46,209 nt of DNA from Planctomycetota bacterium (GTDB lineage Bacteria > Planctomycetota > Planctomycetia > Planctomycetales > Planctomycetaceae), in the NCBI GenBank assembly GCA_016872645.1, contig VGZH01000046.1, positions 1-46,209 of the forward strand. Direction: 5' to 3'. Made by a program: the position numbers and the translations under genes. Each line of letters opens with the position of its first letter. The first letter of the stretch is position 1. This document shows, piece by piece, positions 1 through 8,935 of the stretch. The notes under the pieces were generated by a model that was not told the DNA's origin, ran no database searches, and was given only the letters and a program-made list of their open reading frames with translations.

Positions 1-1
1 C

Positions 2-52
2 CGCAAAGGAGAGCGGGTGACGTTGAAAGTGACGTTAGGGCAGTCGAAGTAG
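2..52 (+). CDS. C-terminal end of an upstream protein, possibly PDZ/HtrA-like (partial)
   Basis: An open frame enters from the left edge and ends at TAG 50-52, directly before the ATG of the kinase gene. The visible tail (RKGERVTLKVTLGQSK) reads like the last strand of a PDZ domain in HtrA-type proteases, where a charged residue-G-x-x-V-x-L-x-V-x-L pattern is usual. Only 16 residues are visible, so the family is a guess. The stop and the next start touch (TAG-ATG), which suggests co-transcription with the kinase. Confidence 0.4.
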   Translation, partial: RKGERVTLKVTLGQSK

Positions 53-1867
53 ATGTGGTCTTCACGACTCTTCTGACGCTTGTTTCTGACCTACGCCGTG
101 TTGACCGTCGTAGCGGCGGCATTCTTCATCGTGTTGTTTCAGAGTCGCCAGCGCGAGGCGATTGAGTCCGAAGTGCGGCAGCGATTACAGGACGAGGCCG
201 CCGTCCTGGGAGTGTTCACCGAAGCGGCTTGGCAATCGTCCGACACGCCCGTGGAAGAACTGCGAGCAACGTGGCAGCCAAAATTGCAACCACTGGGCCG
301 TGAGGTCGGGCCCCGGTTGACCTTGGTGCGTGCAGGTGGGACGGTGCTGTCGGACTCATGATCGGATGCGCGACAGATGGAGAATCATCGCGAGCGTCCG
401 GAGATTGAGCAGGCGGCGGAACACGGAGTTGGTTTCGTGGCGCGGCCGAGTCTGTCTGTCGGTGAGCCTTATGGATACTGCGCGGTGCGAGTCGACTCCC
501 GCGAAAAACTGCGCGGGTTTGTGCTCGTCGCTCTGCCGTGGACTCCGTTCGAAGCACGCCTGAAGGCGGCCTCGCGGTTGGTTGCGGGAACGGCCGTGGT
601 GGTCACGCTGGCGGCACTGCTGGCGAGCTACCTGCTGGGACGGCGCCTGGTCGGGCCGCTGGAACGATTGACTCTGGCAGCACAGTCAATCGCCGCCGGA
701 GATTTCGGGCAGGAAGTCGTGGTTCGCAATCATGACGAGATTGGAACACTGGCTCACGCGTTCAACACGATGGGTCGTGAGTTGGCGCAGCGGGTTGAGC
801 AGCTTCAAGCCAGTCGGCGACAATCCGAAGAGAACAGCGAACTAATGGAAACGGTGCTCGGCTCGATGGTGGAAGGGGTCGTTGTGATCCACTCTGGGAA
901 ACGCATCCTCTACGCGAATGCGGCGGCCGGGCCGTTGCTCGACTTGCCGACGGCTCAAGCCACGGGACGGTCAATCTTCGAGGCCGCTCGAAATCCGCGC
1001 GTGCAAAAAGTTGTCGAGGAAGTGCTGGTCGGACGTGTTCCGGAACGTGTCGAATACGAAGTGCCGCGCACGAACGCCATCGTCGCGTGAATTGCCTCGC
1101 TCTTGCCGAGCAATCCACCGCCGGGCGCCGTATTGGTCTTGCACGACGTGACTGAGTTGCGACGACTTGAGAATCTGCGGCGCGAATTTGTCTCGAACGT
1201 CTCCCACGAGTTGAAGACTCCGTTGACGACGATCCAGGCCTACACGGAGACGTTGCTCGACGGTGCAATCAACGACCCTGAAAACAACCGGAAGTTTCTC
1301 GAGCGAATCGACGAACAGGCCGAACGTCTGCACAAACTGATCCTCGATTTGCTGAGCCTCGCACGCATCGAAGCCGCTGAGGACGCCTACGAATTGTTGC
1401 CAGTCCCAGTCGCGAACACTGTGCAAGTTTGCGTGGATGAGTACTTGCCGGTTGCCGAGTCCAAAGGAGTCGAGTTGCAGGTGCAGCCGCCGTCTGAAGC
1501 CCTCGTCGTCTGGGCCGACGACGAGGGCTTGCTGACGGTGCTCAATAATCTGTTGGACAACGCGATCAAGTACACTCCATCAGGCGGCAGTGTGTCGATT
1601 CGCTGGCATGTCGAGGGCCGCCGCACGGTGCTCGAGGTCGAAGACACCGGTATTGGTATTCCGAAGCAACATCAATCTCGTGTCTTCGAGCGGTTCTTTC
1701 GTGTGGACAAAGCTCGTTCGCGTGAACTGGGCGGGACCGGCCTGGGATTGGCGATTGTGAAACATTGGGTGCAGGTCTTCGGCGGCACCGTGGAAGTCGC
1801 CAGTGAACTCGGACGCGGCAGTCTCTTTACAATTCGACTGCCGACAGTGAGCAAGTCATCGGCGTGA
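53..1867 (+). pseudogene. PhoR-like sensor histidine kinase interrupted by three in-frame TGA codons
   Basis: Reading one frame from ATG 53 to TGA 1865 gives a complete 604-codon PhoR-type kinase: TM1 near residues 8-28, an extracytoplasmic region with the conserved MENHRERPE motif, TM2 near 178-198, HAMP about 200-250, a PAS region about 270-345, HisKA with the phosphorylated His at about 385 (NVSHELKTPL), and a GHKL ATPase with NNLLDNAIKYT, DTGIGI and GGTGLGLAI. Three TGA codons break it at 74-76, 359-361 and 1088-1090 (codons 8, 103, 346). The first sits in MWSSRLF-TGA-RLFLTYA, where a Trp is expected. No frameshift is needed, and each stop is one transition from TGG or CGA. Short products starting at TTG 80, ATG 377 or TTG 1103 are possible. 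The last would be a soluble HisKA-ATPase fragment. The gene would sense phosphate for the downstream DUF47 and PiT genes. It is either a young pseudogene or an assembly error; recoding is unlikely because other genes here end in TGA. Confidence 0.75.
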
Positions 1868-1996
1868 CCGGGTTGCGAGTCGGTCCGTCGTCCGAGTAGA
1901 TTGCGGCCCGTAAAGATTGTGGGGAAACTTTGAACGTTCTGTACAAATGTGTTTTGTAATTCGCCATTTGCCCTCGTTGCATGCTCAAGGAGCACC

Positions 1997-2629
1997 ATGC
2001 GATTCTCTTTGATTCCGCGGGAACAGAAATTCTTCGACCAGTTCGACGCAGCGGCCACGCTTATCGTCACTGCGGCACAGACGTTTGCGGAACTCGTCGA
2101 CCAATTCGATCACCGCGAACGGCGCATGAATGAGCTGCGCGAACTGGAGCACAAGTGCGACATCGCCGTCGAGGGGATCTTGACGTCGCTTGGCCGTACG
2201 TTCATCACGCCATTCGATCGCGAAGATATTCACACGCTGGCGACAAGCCTCGATGATGTGCTCGATAACTTGGAAGAGGCCGCGTTCCGGCTGACCGCGT
2301 TTGGCATCGAAAAGCCGACGCCCGAAGCGGTCAAGATGGCGCTGATCATCCAAGAGTCATGCAACCATGTGCAGAAAGCCGTGAGCATGCTCCGCAAGAA
2401 CAAGCACATCAGCTCCGAGAAGATGGCCATTGAATTGCGTGAGATCAGCCGATTGGAAAACATGGCCGATGAGGTGTTCCGCAACGTCGAGGCCGATCTG
2501 TTCGCTGACCCTCCGGAAATCATGACGTTTATCAAACAGAGAGAAGTGTATGCGTGGTTGGAAAACACCGTCGATGCCTGTCGCGACGTGGCGCATGTGA
2601 TCAACGAGATTGTCGTGAAGGCAAGTTGA
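1997..2629 (+). CDS. DUF47/PhoU-like phosphate transport regulator
   Basis: A 210-residue, all-helical protein of the DUF47 (TIGR00153, PhoU-like) family. The start MRFSLIPREQKFFDQF is typical of the family, as is the later RELEHKCDIAVEGILTSL segment with its spaced acidic residues, thought to bind metal. The start at 1997 is preferred over upstream in-frame starts because AAGGAG lies at 1987-1992 and family members begin at this MRF. It lies 39 bp before a PiT-type phosphate transporter. In other bacteria this pairing regulates or couples Pi uptake by the transporter. The length matches the usual 205-225 residues. Confidence 0.9.
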   Translation: MRFSLIPREQKFFDQFDAAATLIVTAAQTFAELVDQFDHRERRMNELRELEHKCDIAVEGILTSLGRTFITPFDREDIHTLATSLDDVLDNLEEAAFRLTAFGIEKPTPEAVKMALIIQESCNHVQKAVSMLRKNKHISSEKMAIELREISRLENMADEVFRNVEADLFADPPEIMTFIKQREVYAWLENTVDACRDVAHVINEIVVKAS

Positions 2630-2668
2630 GCGTTTCAACCGCACCTTGCCAAAATGGAGCGACTCTGA

Positions 2669-3757
2669 ATGGAAGCGATCGATCAGGTCTTTGGAGAATT
2701 CGCGCGCGATATGGGGCAGATTGTGCAGCATCCCTATGTGCTGCTCATTCTGGTTGTGGCCCTGGCGTTCGATTTCATCAACGGATTTCATGATGCAGCG
2801 AACTCAATTGCGACGGTGGTCGGCACGCGCGTGCTGCGGCCTCTGCCTGCGGTGATCTGGGCCGCGTGGTGGAACTTTGCCGCTGCCTGGGTGTTTGGCG
2901 TCGCGATCGCCAACACCGTCGGAAAGATGGTCCACAAGGAGTTTGTCACGCCCGACGTGATCTTCGCCGGATTGATCGGGGCCATCGTGTGGGACTTGAT
3001 CACGTGGTATGTCGGCTTGCCCACCAGTTCCTCGCACGCCTTGCTGGGTGGATTCGGTGGAGCGGCGATGGCTCACGCCTGGAAGTTCTCCGGCGTGCTG
3101 CAATGGGAACGCTTCCTCAAGACGGTGCAGTACATCGTGATCTCGCCGTTCGTGGGACTCGTTCTGGCTTTAGTCTTGATCATTGGATTGTTGTGGACTT
3201 TTCGGAACGCGCTCCCCTCCAAAGTGGATCGGTGGTTCCGAATGGCGCAGCTCGGTTCCGCCGCGGCATTCAGCTTGGGGCATGGCACCAACGACGCCCA
3301 GAAGACGATGGGCATCGTCGCCGCGTTGATGTACGCGACTCTATGGAAAGAGCGGCAAGCCGGATTCGAGTCTGGCAAAGAGACCTTTCCCTTTTGGATC
3401 GTGCTGATCTGCCATCTGGCGATCGGACTCGGGACGTTGTGCGGCGGCTGGCGCATCGTAAAGACGATGGGGTTGAAAATCGCCAAGTTGAGGCCATACA
3501 GCGGAGCCTGTGCCGAAACAGCCGCGGCAGTGGCGCTGTTCGGCACGGCTCATTTAGGGATTCCCGTCAGCACCACGCACACGATCACCGGTGCGATCGT
3601 TGGTGTCGGAGCCGTTCAGCGATTTTCAGCCGTCCAATGGGGAGTCGCTCGCCGAGTCATCTGGGCGTGGGTCTTGACGATTCCAGCATCCGGTGTGGTC
3701 GCCGCTGTATCTTACGGCGTGATTGCCGGCATTCGTGGCTTGTTTGAAGGTCGTTGA
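2669..3757 (+). CDS. pit: PiT-family inorganic phosphate transporter
   Basis: A 362-residue integral membrane protein of the PiT family (low-affinity phosphate:cation symporter). Both halves of the duplicated PHO4 domain show their signature: GFHDAANSIATVVGTR near residues 38-53 and SLGHGTNDAQKTMG near 202-215. In both, the Asn/Asp pair is thought to bind phosphate or cation. About 9-10 hydrophobic segments are visible. TGGAGCG precedes the ATG by a few bases. It follows the DUF47 gene as a two-gene unit. Length fits the short bacterial PiT subclass that travels with DUF47. The substrate could be another oxyanion, but phosphate is by far the most common. Confidence 0.92.
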   Translation: MEAIDQVFGEFARDMGQIVQHPYVLLILVVALAFDFINGFHDAANSIATVVGTRVLRPLPAVIWAAWWNFAAAWVFGVAIANTVGKMVHKEFVTPDVIFAGLIGAIVWDLITWYVGLPTSSSHALLGGFGGAAMAHAWKFSGVLQWERFLKTVQYIVISPFVGLVLALVLIIGLLWTFRNALPSKVDRWFRMAQLGSAAAFSLGHGTNDAQKTMGIVAALMYATLWKERQAGFESGKETFPFWIVLICHLAIGLGTLCGGWRIVKTMGLKIAKLRPYSGACAETAAAVALFGTAHLGIPVSTTHTITGAIVGVGAVQRFSAVQWGVARRVIWAWVLTIPASGVVAAVSYGVIAGIRGLFEGR

Positions 3758-4221
3758 ATTCCAGCCTTCAGAAGCCAGTTCGAATTGGCACAAGTTCGCC
3801 GTTAGTGTTTTTTAACACCCCGTCACTCTGAAGCAATCTGAAGTAAGACTCCGTGGAGAGATCGCGATTGCTGGTTCGAGCACGGTTTTCCTGATCGCCG
3901 ACAAAGCCGAAAAAGCGTTCTCGGCATTGCATGCGGACGTGTAGATCGGCCGGGTTGAGGGTGGGATTGGGGGCGGATGTTCGAAGTCTGCTCGCGGCGA
4001 ACTCGACATCGCCAACGCCCCGCGACCGGGCGCACTTTCGGTGACGGCAGAAGGGCCTGAGATTGCAAATTGCAAATTGCAAATCTCAAATTGCGAATTG
4101 AGCGGCATGGTTGTGTCGCTGGCTGGTTTGTTGTCTGATGCCGGCTTGACTGAGTTCCTGCCTCGCCAATTTGCAGCTTGCCGTTTGCAATTTGCAATTT
4201 GCAATTCCCTCCTCGGTTTCG
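3758..4221. other. 464-bp intergenic region, no supported gene
   Basis: Between the PiT gene and ribF I see no gene I can support. Several open frames exist on the minus strand but start inside repeats and match nothing I recognise. The region holds a short perfect palindrome (GTGTTTTTTAACAC, about 3803-3816) soon after the PiT stop, and the two oppositely oriented TTGCAAAT-type repeat tracts at 4061-4101 and 4166-4207, described separately. Confidence 0.5.
4061..4207. repeat. Inverted tracts of TTGCAAAT-type repeat before ribF
   Basis: The left tract (4061-4101) iterates ATTGCAA three times and continues with related words. The right tract (4166-4207) iterates the complement TTTGCAATTTGCAATTTGCA. 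The two tracts face each other across about 65 bp. A third copy of the same word family lies at 25139-25215 after metK. The right tract ends 14 bp before the ribF start and is translated in the upstream extension of the ribF frame, which I therefore leave out of the gene. Confidence 0.8.
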
Positions 4222-5154
4222 ATGCACATCCAACGCGGCTTTCAACAAGCTGACCATTACCGCAACGGTTGGGTCACGATCGGCAACTTTGATGGCGTGC
4301 ATCGCGGCCATCAAAGTATGTTGGCCAGGCTCGTCCAGCAGGCTCATGCGGCGAAGACTCCCGCCGTCGTGATGACGTTTGATCCGCACCCAATTGCGTT
4401 GCTTCGCCCAAACCAGACACCACCAGCCCTGAGCTTGTTGGACCATAAGCTGGAGCTCTTTCAGCAACACGGCATCGATACCGTCGTGATCTACCCGACC
4501 GATCAGGCACTGCTGCAACTGACACCGGACGAGTTCTTTCAGAAGATCGTGCTGGGTGAGTTAAACGCGGTCGGCCTCGTCGAAGGTCCCAATTTCTTTT
4601 TTGGCCACCGTCGTGCAGGTAATGTCGCGACACTGAAATCGCTGTGCGAGTCCGCCGGCCGAACGTTGGAGGTGGTCCCAGCGGTGATCGTGAATGGCCG
4701 CATGATTTCTTCGAGCGAAGTTCGCTCGCGGATCGCAGCCGGTCAGATGGTCGAGGCGGTCGAAATGCTGGGCCATCCGTATCGTGTGAGAGGGATCGTC
4801 GGTTCCGGTGCGTCCCGTGGGAGGACGATTGGCTTTCCGACGGCCAACATGGAGGGAATCACGACCCTGCTGCCTCCTGATGGCGTTTATGCCGGGCGCT
4901 GTTCGATCAACGAGACCGTGTATTCCGTCGCGATCAACCTCGGTCCGAATCCGACTTTCGGGGAGGCCAGCCGAAAACTCGAGGCGCATCTGATCGGATT
5001 CACCGGGAACTTGTACGGGCTGACGCTCGATATCGACTTTCTCGCGCGGGTCCGGAATGTTGTGCGGTTTGAGTCGAGTGATGCCTTAAAGCAACAGCTC
5101 AATCAGGACTTGGAAACCGTACGTGCTCTGGCGAATGAGGCGAGCGGGCAGTAG
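4222..5154 (+). CDS. ribF: Bifunctional riboflavin kinase/FMN adenylyltransferase
   Basis: Makes FMN from riboflavin and then FAD from FMN. The 310-residue protein has the N-terminal FAD synthetase domain with the nucleotide-binding motif TIGNFDGVHRGHQSML near residues 15-30, followed by TFDPHP and the EGPNFFFGHRRAGN loop. The C-terminal riboflavin kinase domain has GRTIGFPTAN near residue 200, and the typical GVYAG and NLGPNPTFGE strands. Start choice: ATG 4222 gives the usual short N-terminus. The frame runs further upstream, but only through repeat sequence. Length is normal (about 305-330). It is alone or first of a loose pair with the DHH phosphoesterase 57 bp downstream. No FMN riboswitch was seen in front of it. 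Confidence 0.95.
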   Translation: MHIQRGFQQADHYRNGWVTIGNFDGVHRGHQSMLARLVQQAHAAKTPAVVMTFDPHPIALLRPNQTPPALSLLDHKLELFQQHGIDTVVIYPTDQALLQLTPDEFFQKIVLGELNAVGLVEGPNFFFGHRRAGNVATLKSLCESAGRTLEVVPAVIVNGRMISSSEVRSRIAAGQMVEAVEMLGHPYRVRGIVGSGASRGRTIGFPTANMEGITTLLPPDGVYAGRCSINETVYSVAINLGPNPTFGEASRKLEAHLIGFTGNLYGLTLDIDFLARVRNVVRFESSDALKQQLNQDLETVRALANEASGQ

Positions 5155-5211
5155 TTTTGTCATCGCTTCCGCTTCTGCCATTGGAATGAAACCCACCATA
5201 AAGCCTGCCGC

Positions 5212-6198
5212 ATGACCATCAACTGGGAACCGCTTCGCCCGATCATCGCCGAGCACCAACGCTTCGTGCTCTCCAGCCACGTTCGGCCAGATGCCGACGC
5301 ATTGGGCTCGGAGCTCGGCATGGCGGCGCTGCTGGAAGGGATGGGCAAGGAGGTGCGGATCGTCAACCCGTCGAGTTCGCCTGCCAATCTGCTGTTCCTG
5401 GACCCGACGCAGCGTGTCAAGAAGTTCGGCGAGGGGATGTCTTCGACCGAGGCACTCGACACCGAAGTTCACATGATTCTGGACACCAGCGCGTGGGGGC
5501 AGCTCACGGAATTGGGCAGCGTCATCAAGCACACCAAAGCGAAGAAAGTGCTGATCGACCACCATGTCAGCGCGGATGATCTCGGCGCGATCGAATTCAA
5601 AGACACATCGGCCGAGGCGACTGGAGCACTCATCTTTCAGTTGTTCCGCTTTTTCGACATTCCGCTGACAAAGGCCGCTGCCGACCCTCTATTCTGTGCG
5701 ATCGCGACCGATACCGGCTGGTTTCGATTCCCATCAACGACCTCAAACACACTTCGCATCGCTGGCGAACTGATTGACGCCGGAGCGCAACCGAATTTAC
5801 TGTTTCAGATGTTGTACGAGCAGACGACCCTTTCCAAAATCAAACTGGCGGGCCGAGTGCTCAGTACCGTGAAGCTCGACTTCGGTGGCCAACTGGCATA
5901 CATCACGGTGGCTCAGCAGGACTTCGCCGAAACCGGCGCGGTTTCGGCCGACACTGAAGACCTCGTCAACGAGTGCCTGAAGATTTCCGGGACCAAAGCC
6001 GCATTCATTGCCATCGAACAAGCCACAAAATCCGTGAAGATCAGTTTCCGTAGCCGAGTTGGTTTAAATGTTGCTGAAATCGCCGAACAATTTGGCGGCG
6101 GAGGCCACAAGCAAGCCGCCGGTGCCATCCTTCCTGGACCAGTACCCGCCGCCATTGCTCAAGTGCTGACCGCCATCAAAGCGGCTCTGCCAACCTGA
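5212..6198 (+). CDS. DHH/DHHA1 phosphoesterase, NrnA-like (nanoRNase / pAp phosphatase)
   Basis: A 328-residue cytoplasmic DHH-family hydrolase. The metal site is complete: SSHVRPDADALGSELG (residues about 21-36), ILDTSAWGQ (about 89-97), the DHH motif itself at 116-118, and ATDTGWFRFPST. The DHHA1 domain ends with the substrate-binding GGGGHKQAAGA loop. These features and the length match NrnA-type enzymes that degrade 2-5-nt RNA and dephosphorylate pAp. It starts at ATG 5212 without a clear Shine-Dalgarno sequence, as is common in this phylum. It lies between ribF and the Rieske gene on the same strand. Confidence 0.88.
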   Translation: MTINWEPLRPIIAEHQRFVLSSHVRPDADALGSELGMAALLEGMGKEVRIVNPSSSPANLLFLDPTQRVKKFGEGMSSTEALDTEVHMILDTSAWGQLTELGSVIKHTKAKKVLIDHHVSADDLGAIEFKDTSAEATGALIFQLFRFFDIPLTKAAADPLFCAIATDTGWFRFPSTTSNTLRIAGELIDAGAQPNLLFQMLYEQTTLSKIKLAGRVLSTVKLDFGGQLAYITVAQQDFAETGAVSADTEDLVNECLKISGTKAAFIAIEQATKSVKISFRSRVGLNVAEIAEQFGGGGHKQAAGAILPGPVPAAIAQVLTAIKAALPT

Positions 6199-6240
6199 GT
6201 CCCTTCAACCTTTCCTTCCTTTCGAAAAACGAGTCACGCG

Positions 6241-6810
6241 ATGCCTCAACCTGATCTCGAACTGCACGACCGCCCGCAGGGTGAGCCGCGCCGAAGTTTC
6301 ATCACCCATGTTCTTGCTGCGGGAATCGGCCTCTTGGTCGGAGCCGTCCCAGCCTTGTCGGGCCTGGCTTTTTTCCTCGATCCGATGATGCGAAAAAAGG
6401 CAGGAGCCACCGGCGACGGCTTTCTCAAAATGCCCGTTGCTTTGGATGCCTTGGAAGTCGACGGCGAGCCGCAGTTGGTCAAGATCATCATGGACAGGGT
6501 CGACGCCTGGAACACCTACCTTCAGCAGCCAGTCGGAGCCGTTTATCTGCGGCGAACTGAACAGGACAAAGTGGTTGCGTTCAACTCTCGTTGCCCGCAC
6601 TTGGGCTGTGCCGTCGACTACAAACCATCCGAAAAGATTTACTTCTGCCCCTGTCACACGAGCGAATTCAAGCTCGATGGCACCAAGCAAAATGAGATCC
6701 CGCCGCGACACCTTGATAGCCTCGAAGTTCAGATTCGTAACGGCGGCGAAGTCTGGCTGAAGTTCCAAAACTTCCGAGCGACGACACCGGAGAAGATTCC
6801 GGTCGCTTAG
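6241..6810 (+). CDS. Rieske [2Fe-2S] protein of a bc-type complex
   Basis: A 189-residue Rieske iron-sulfur subunit. A Tat-like N-terminus (RRSFIT at 17-22, followed by a hydrophobic stretch about 23-47) anchors it in the membrane. The cluster motif is complete: C118-P-H120-LGC and C136-PC-H139, with C123 and C138 placed to form the stabilising disulfide. It passes electrons from quinol to the cytochrome c part of the complex. The next gene is cytochrome b fused to cytochrome c, so the two encode the core of one quinol:cytochrome c oxidoreductase. Confidence 0.93.
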   Translation: MPQPDLELHDRPQGEPRRSFITHVLAAGIGLLVGAVPALSGLAFFLDPMMRKKAGATGDGFLKMPVALDALEVDGEPQLVKIIMDRVDAWNTYLQQPVGAVYLRRTEQDKVVAFNSRCPHLGCAVDYKPSEKIYFCPCHTSEFKLDGTKQNEIPPRHLDSLEVQIRNGGEVWLKFQNFRATTPEKIPVA

Positions 6811-6815
6811 TTTTC

Positions 6816-6905
6816 AACCACCAAGTCACCAAGGCAGGAAGGAACTTGTAAAGGCTGAGCGGCAGAGTCCATTTTTGCGACTTTGTGACTTTGTTCCTTC
6901 GTGGT
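6816..6905. repeat. Inverted-arm repeat of the ACCACCAAG family
   Basis: The left arm is at 6816-6845 (AACCACCAAGTCACCAAGGC and on). The right arm is at about 6877-6905 and is its imperfect reverse complement (about 20 of 30 positions). It fills the gap between the Rieske and cytochrome b genes and ends about 20 bp before ATG 6924. The upstream extension of the cytochrome b frame is encoded by this arm. A second member lies at 13125-13184. Confidence 0.75.
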
Positions 6906-6923
6906 TCCATCAATCGACTCACT

Positions 6924-8849
6924 ATGAACGCACTCATCAACTGGCTCGACGATCGCACTGGCCTCAGGAAACTGATGCACGAAGCTCTGTACGAGAATAT
7001 CCCCGGCGGGGCACGCTGGCGATACGTCTGGGGCAGCACGCTGGTCTTCACCTTCACGATCCAGGTCATCACCGGCCTCTTTCTCTGGACGGCCTACAGC
7101 CCCAGCACAACGACCGCTTGGGAGAGCGTGTACTACATCCAGCACCACATGCAGTACGGCTGGCTGGTGCGCGGACTGCATCACTTCTCCGCTCAGGCCA
7201 TGACGGTGCTGCTGGCATTGCACCTGATGCAAGTCGTGATCGACGGGGCGTACAAGGCTCCGCGAGAAATTAATTTCTGGCTCGGCTTGATCCTGATGCA
7301 GATCGTGCTGGGACTCGGACTGACCGGCTATCTGCTGCCGTGGGATCAGAAGGGCTACTACGCGACGCAGGTCTCTACCGAAATCATGGGAGCCACTCCG
7401 GTCGTTGGTCCACAATTGCAGAACCTCGCACAGGGAGGCTCGCAGTATGGTCATCATACGCTGACTCGATTCTTCGCGATGCACGCCGGTGTCCTGCCGG
7501 CAACGTTGATCGCGTTTCTGGCGTTGCACATCGCGGTCTTCCGCCGGCATGGAATCACGGTCACCAATCCCGATCGAGCTCCCGCGACTGCCTTTTGGCC
7601 CGACCAGGTTTTAAAGGATGGCATCGCGTGCCTGGCCGTTCTGGCGACGGTCCTCGCACTGACGATCTTCAAAGGTGCGGAACTCAGCGCGCCGGCCGAT
7701 CCCTCCGAGGCGTACTCCGCGGCCCGGCCAGAGTGGTATTTTTTGTTCCTGTTCCAATTCCTGCGGTTCGGATGGGTCGAGCATCAGGGACTTGCATTTG
7801 GTGCGATCTACGTCCCCGGTGCATTGATGGCCGTGCTGGTCGCGATGCCGATCCTCGGCCGCTGGCGTGCTGGCCACGCGTTCAACGTTGCGTTTCTGAT
7901 GCTGATGATGTTGGGAATCGTTGGCCTGACTGCGTTGGCGCTGAAAAATGACTCGGAAGATCCCGATTTCCTCGCGGCGGTCCATCAAGCACACGAAGAT
8001 TCAGTCCGAGTCGTGGAACTCGCTGCACGTCCCGAAGGGATTCCGTTGGAGGGAGCCGTGTCGTTGATGCGCTCCGATCCGAAGTCGCAAGGCCCCCGTT
8101 TGTTCGCACGCAACTGTGCTCCGTGCCATCGCTACGACGGCCATGACGGCACTGGGCGAAAAATTACTCGCAAGGATGCCATCGTCGAGGAAGTCATCGA
8201 GCGACAGAAAGATGGAACCGACAAGAAAGTCAAAAAGATCGTCGGCTACAAGCCGCCCGTCGAAGAACTGGCGACCGCGACTGACCTTGGCAACTTCGGT
8301 TCATCCGAATGGATCAAGGCGGTCATCACCAATTTCAAAGGAACATTCTCCGCGTTGGAAAACGTCAAAGACAAGGAGGGTAAGCTCGCCGAATCCTCGA
8401 AGCGTTTCCTGGAAGGGGATATGTCAGGTTGGTCCGCGTCCCATGCTCAACTTTGGCGAGTCAAAGAGAACGAGCAGGCGTTGAGCGACCTCGTCGCTTT
8501 CTTACACTCGCAGGGCCGACGCAAAGGGGCACCGGGCATCTCGGATGATGCGTCGAAACGGGGGCGGCAGATCTTCGAGACCGGCAAGATTCCGGTTGGT
8601 GCCTTTGAGACAAATTGCATCGACTGCCACTCGTTGCAGCCGATCGACGAAGACAAGCTGCTCGGCGAAGTCGGGAGCGGCCCGACGCTGACGAACTACG
8701 CCGGCAAGAATTGGCTCCGCGAGTTCCTCCAGAATCCTGGCCACGAAAAATTCTACGGCTCTAAAAACGCGATGCCGGCCTTCGGCGAGCGGCTGACCGA
8801 GAAAGAACTCGATCTGCTTGTTCGCTGGATGGTCGGGGATTACGAATAA
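6924..8849 (+). CDS. Cytochrome b fused to a dihaem cytochrome c domain
   Basis: A 641-residue fusion. Residues about 1-210 are a cytochrome b/b6 N-terminal domain with the two paired haem-b histidines, in RGLHHFSAQAMTVLLALHL and FFAMHAGVLPATLIAFLALH. Residues about 230-345 are the C-terminal cytochrome b part, with the SARPEWYFLFLFQFLR motif (a PEW-type quinol site). Residues about 385-641 are periplasmic and carry two CxxCH haem-c sites, C398-APCH and C565-IDCH, with a likely distal Met in the last ~30 residues (NAMPAFG). So one chain carries the haems that are usually split between two subunits. The start ATG 6924 is chosen because the longer frame runs through a repeat arm. It acts with the upstream Rieske protein in quinol oxidation. 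Confidence 0.92.
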   Translation: MNALINWLDDRTGLRKLMHEALYENIPGGARWRYVWGSTLVFTFTIQVITGLFLWTAYSPSTTTAWESVYYIQHHMQYGWLVRGLHHFSAQAMTVLLALHLMQVVIDGAYKAPREINFWLGLILMQIVLGLGLTGYLLPWDQKGYYATQVSTEIMGATPVVGPQLQNLAQGGSQYGHHTLTRFFAMHAGVLPATLIAFLALHIAVFRRHGITVTNPDRAPATAFWPDQVLKDGIACLAVLATVLALTIFKGAELSAPADPSEAYSAARPEWYFLFLFQFLRFGWVEHQGLAFGAIYVPGALMAVLVAMPILGRWRAGHAFNVAFLMLMMLGIVGLTALALKNDSEDPDFLAAVHQAHEDSVRVVELAARPEGIPLEGAVSLMRSDPKSQGPRLFARNCAPCHRYDGHDGTGRKITRKDAIVEEVIERQKDGTDKKVKKIVGYKPPVEELATATDLGNFGSSEWIKAVITNFKGTFSALENVKDKEGKLAESSKRFLEGDMSGWSASHAQLWRVKENEQALSDLVAFLHSQGRRKGAPGISDDASKRGRQIFETGKIPVGAFETNCIDCHSLQPIDEDKLLGEVGSGPTLTNYAGKNWLREFLQNPGHEKFYGSKNAMPAFGERLTEKELDLLVRWMVGDYE

Positions 8850-8850
8850 C

Positions 8851-8931
8851 GTAGGTCGGGCTTTTCAGTCTGACCCGAGCGGCCGCTCGATGTCGATTGC
8901 CAACTCGGTCAGCCTGGAAAGGCTGACCTAC
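8851..8931. repeat. Inverted-arm repeat (GTAGGTC type) between cytochrome b and RFAP synthase genes
   Basis: The left arm is 8851-8875 and the right arm 8907-8931. The right arm is the reverse complement of the left at 21 of 25 positions; its complement reads GTAGGTCAGCCTTTCCAGGC and on. The left arm starts one base after the cytochrome b stop codon. The right arm ends four bases before the ATG of the next gene, so the element makes up the whole intergenic space. Confidence 0.88.
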
Positions 8932-8935
8932 TTTT

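Noticed and set aside
53-1867. Genome-wide reassignment of TGA to Trp
   Set aside because: Many intact genes in the window end in TGA and use TGG for Trp, so only this gene is affected.
1868-1996. Pho box upstream of the DUF47 gene
   Set aside because: No CTGTCA-type tandem repeats are visible.
6885-6923. Longer N-terminus of the cytochrome b fusion
   Set aside because: The extension is read from a repeat arm, while ATG 6924 gives the normal beginning of cytochrome b.
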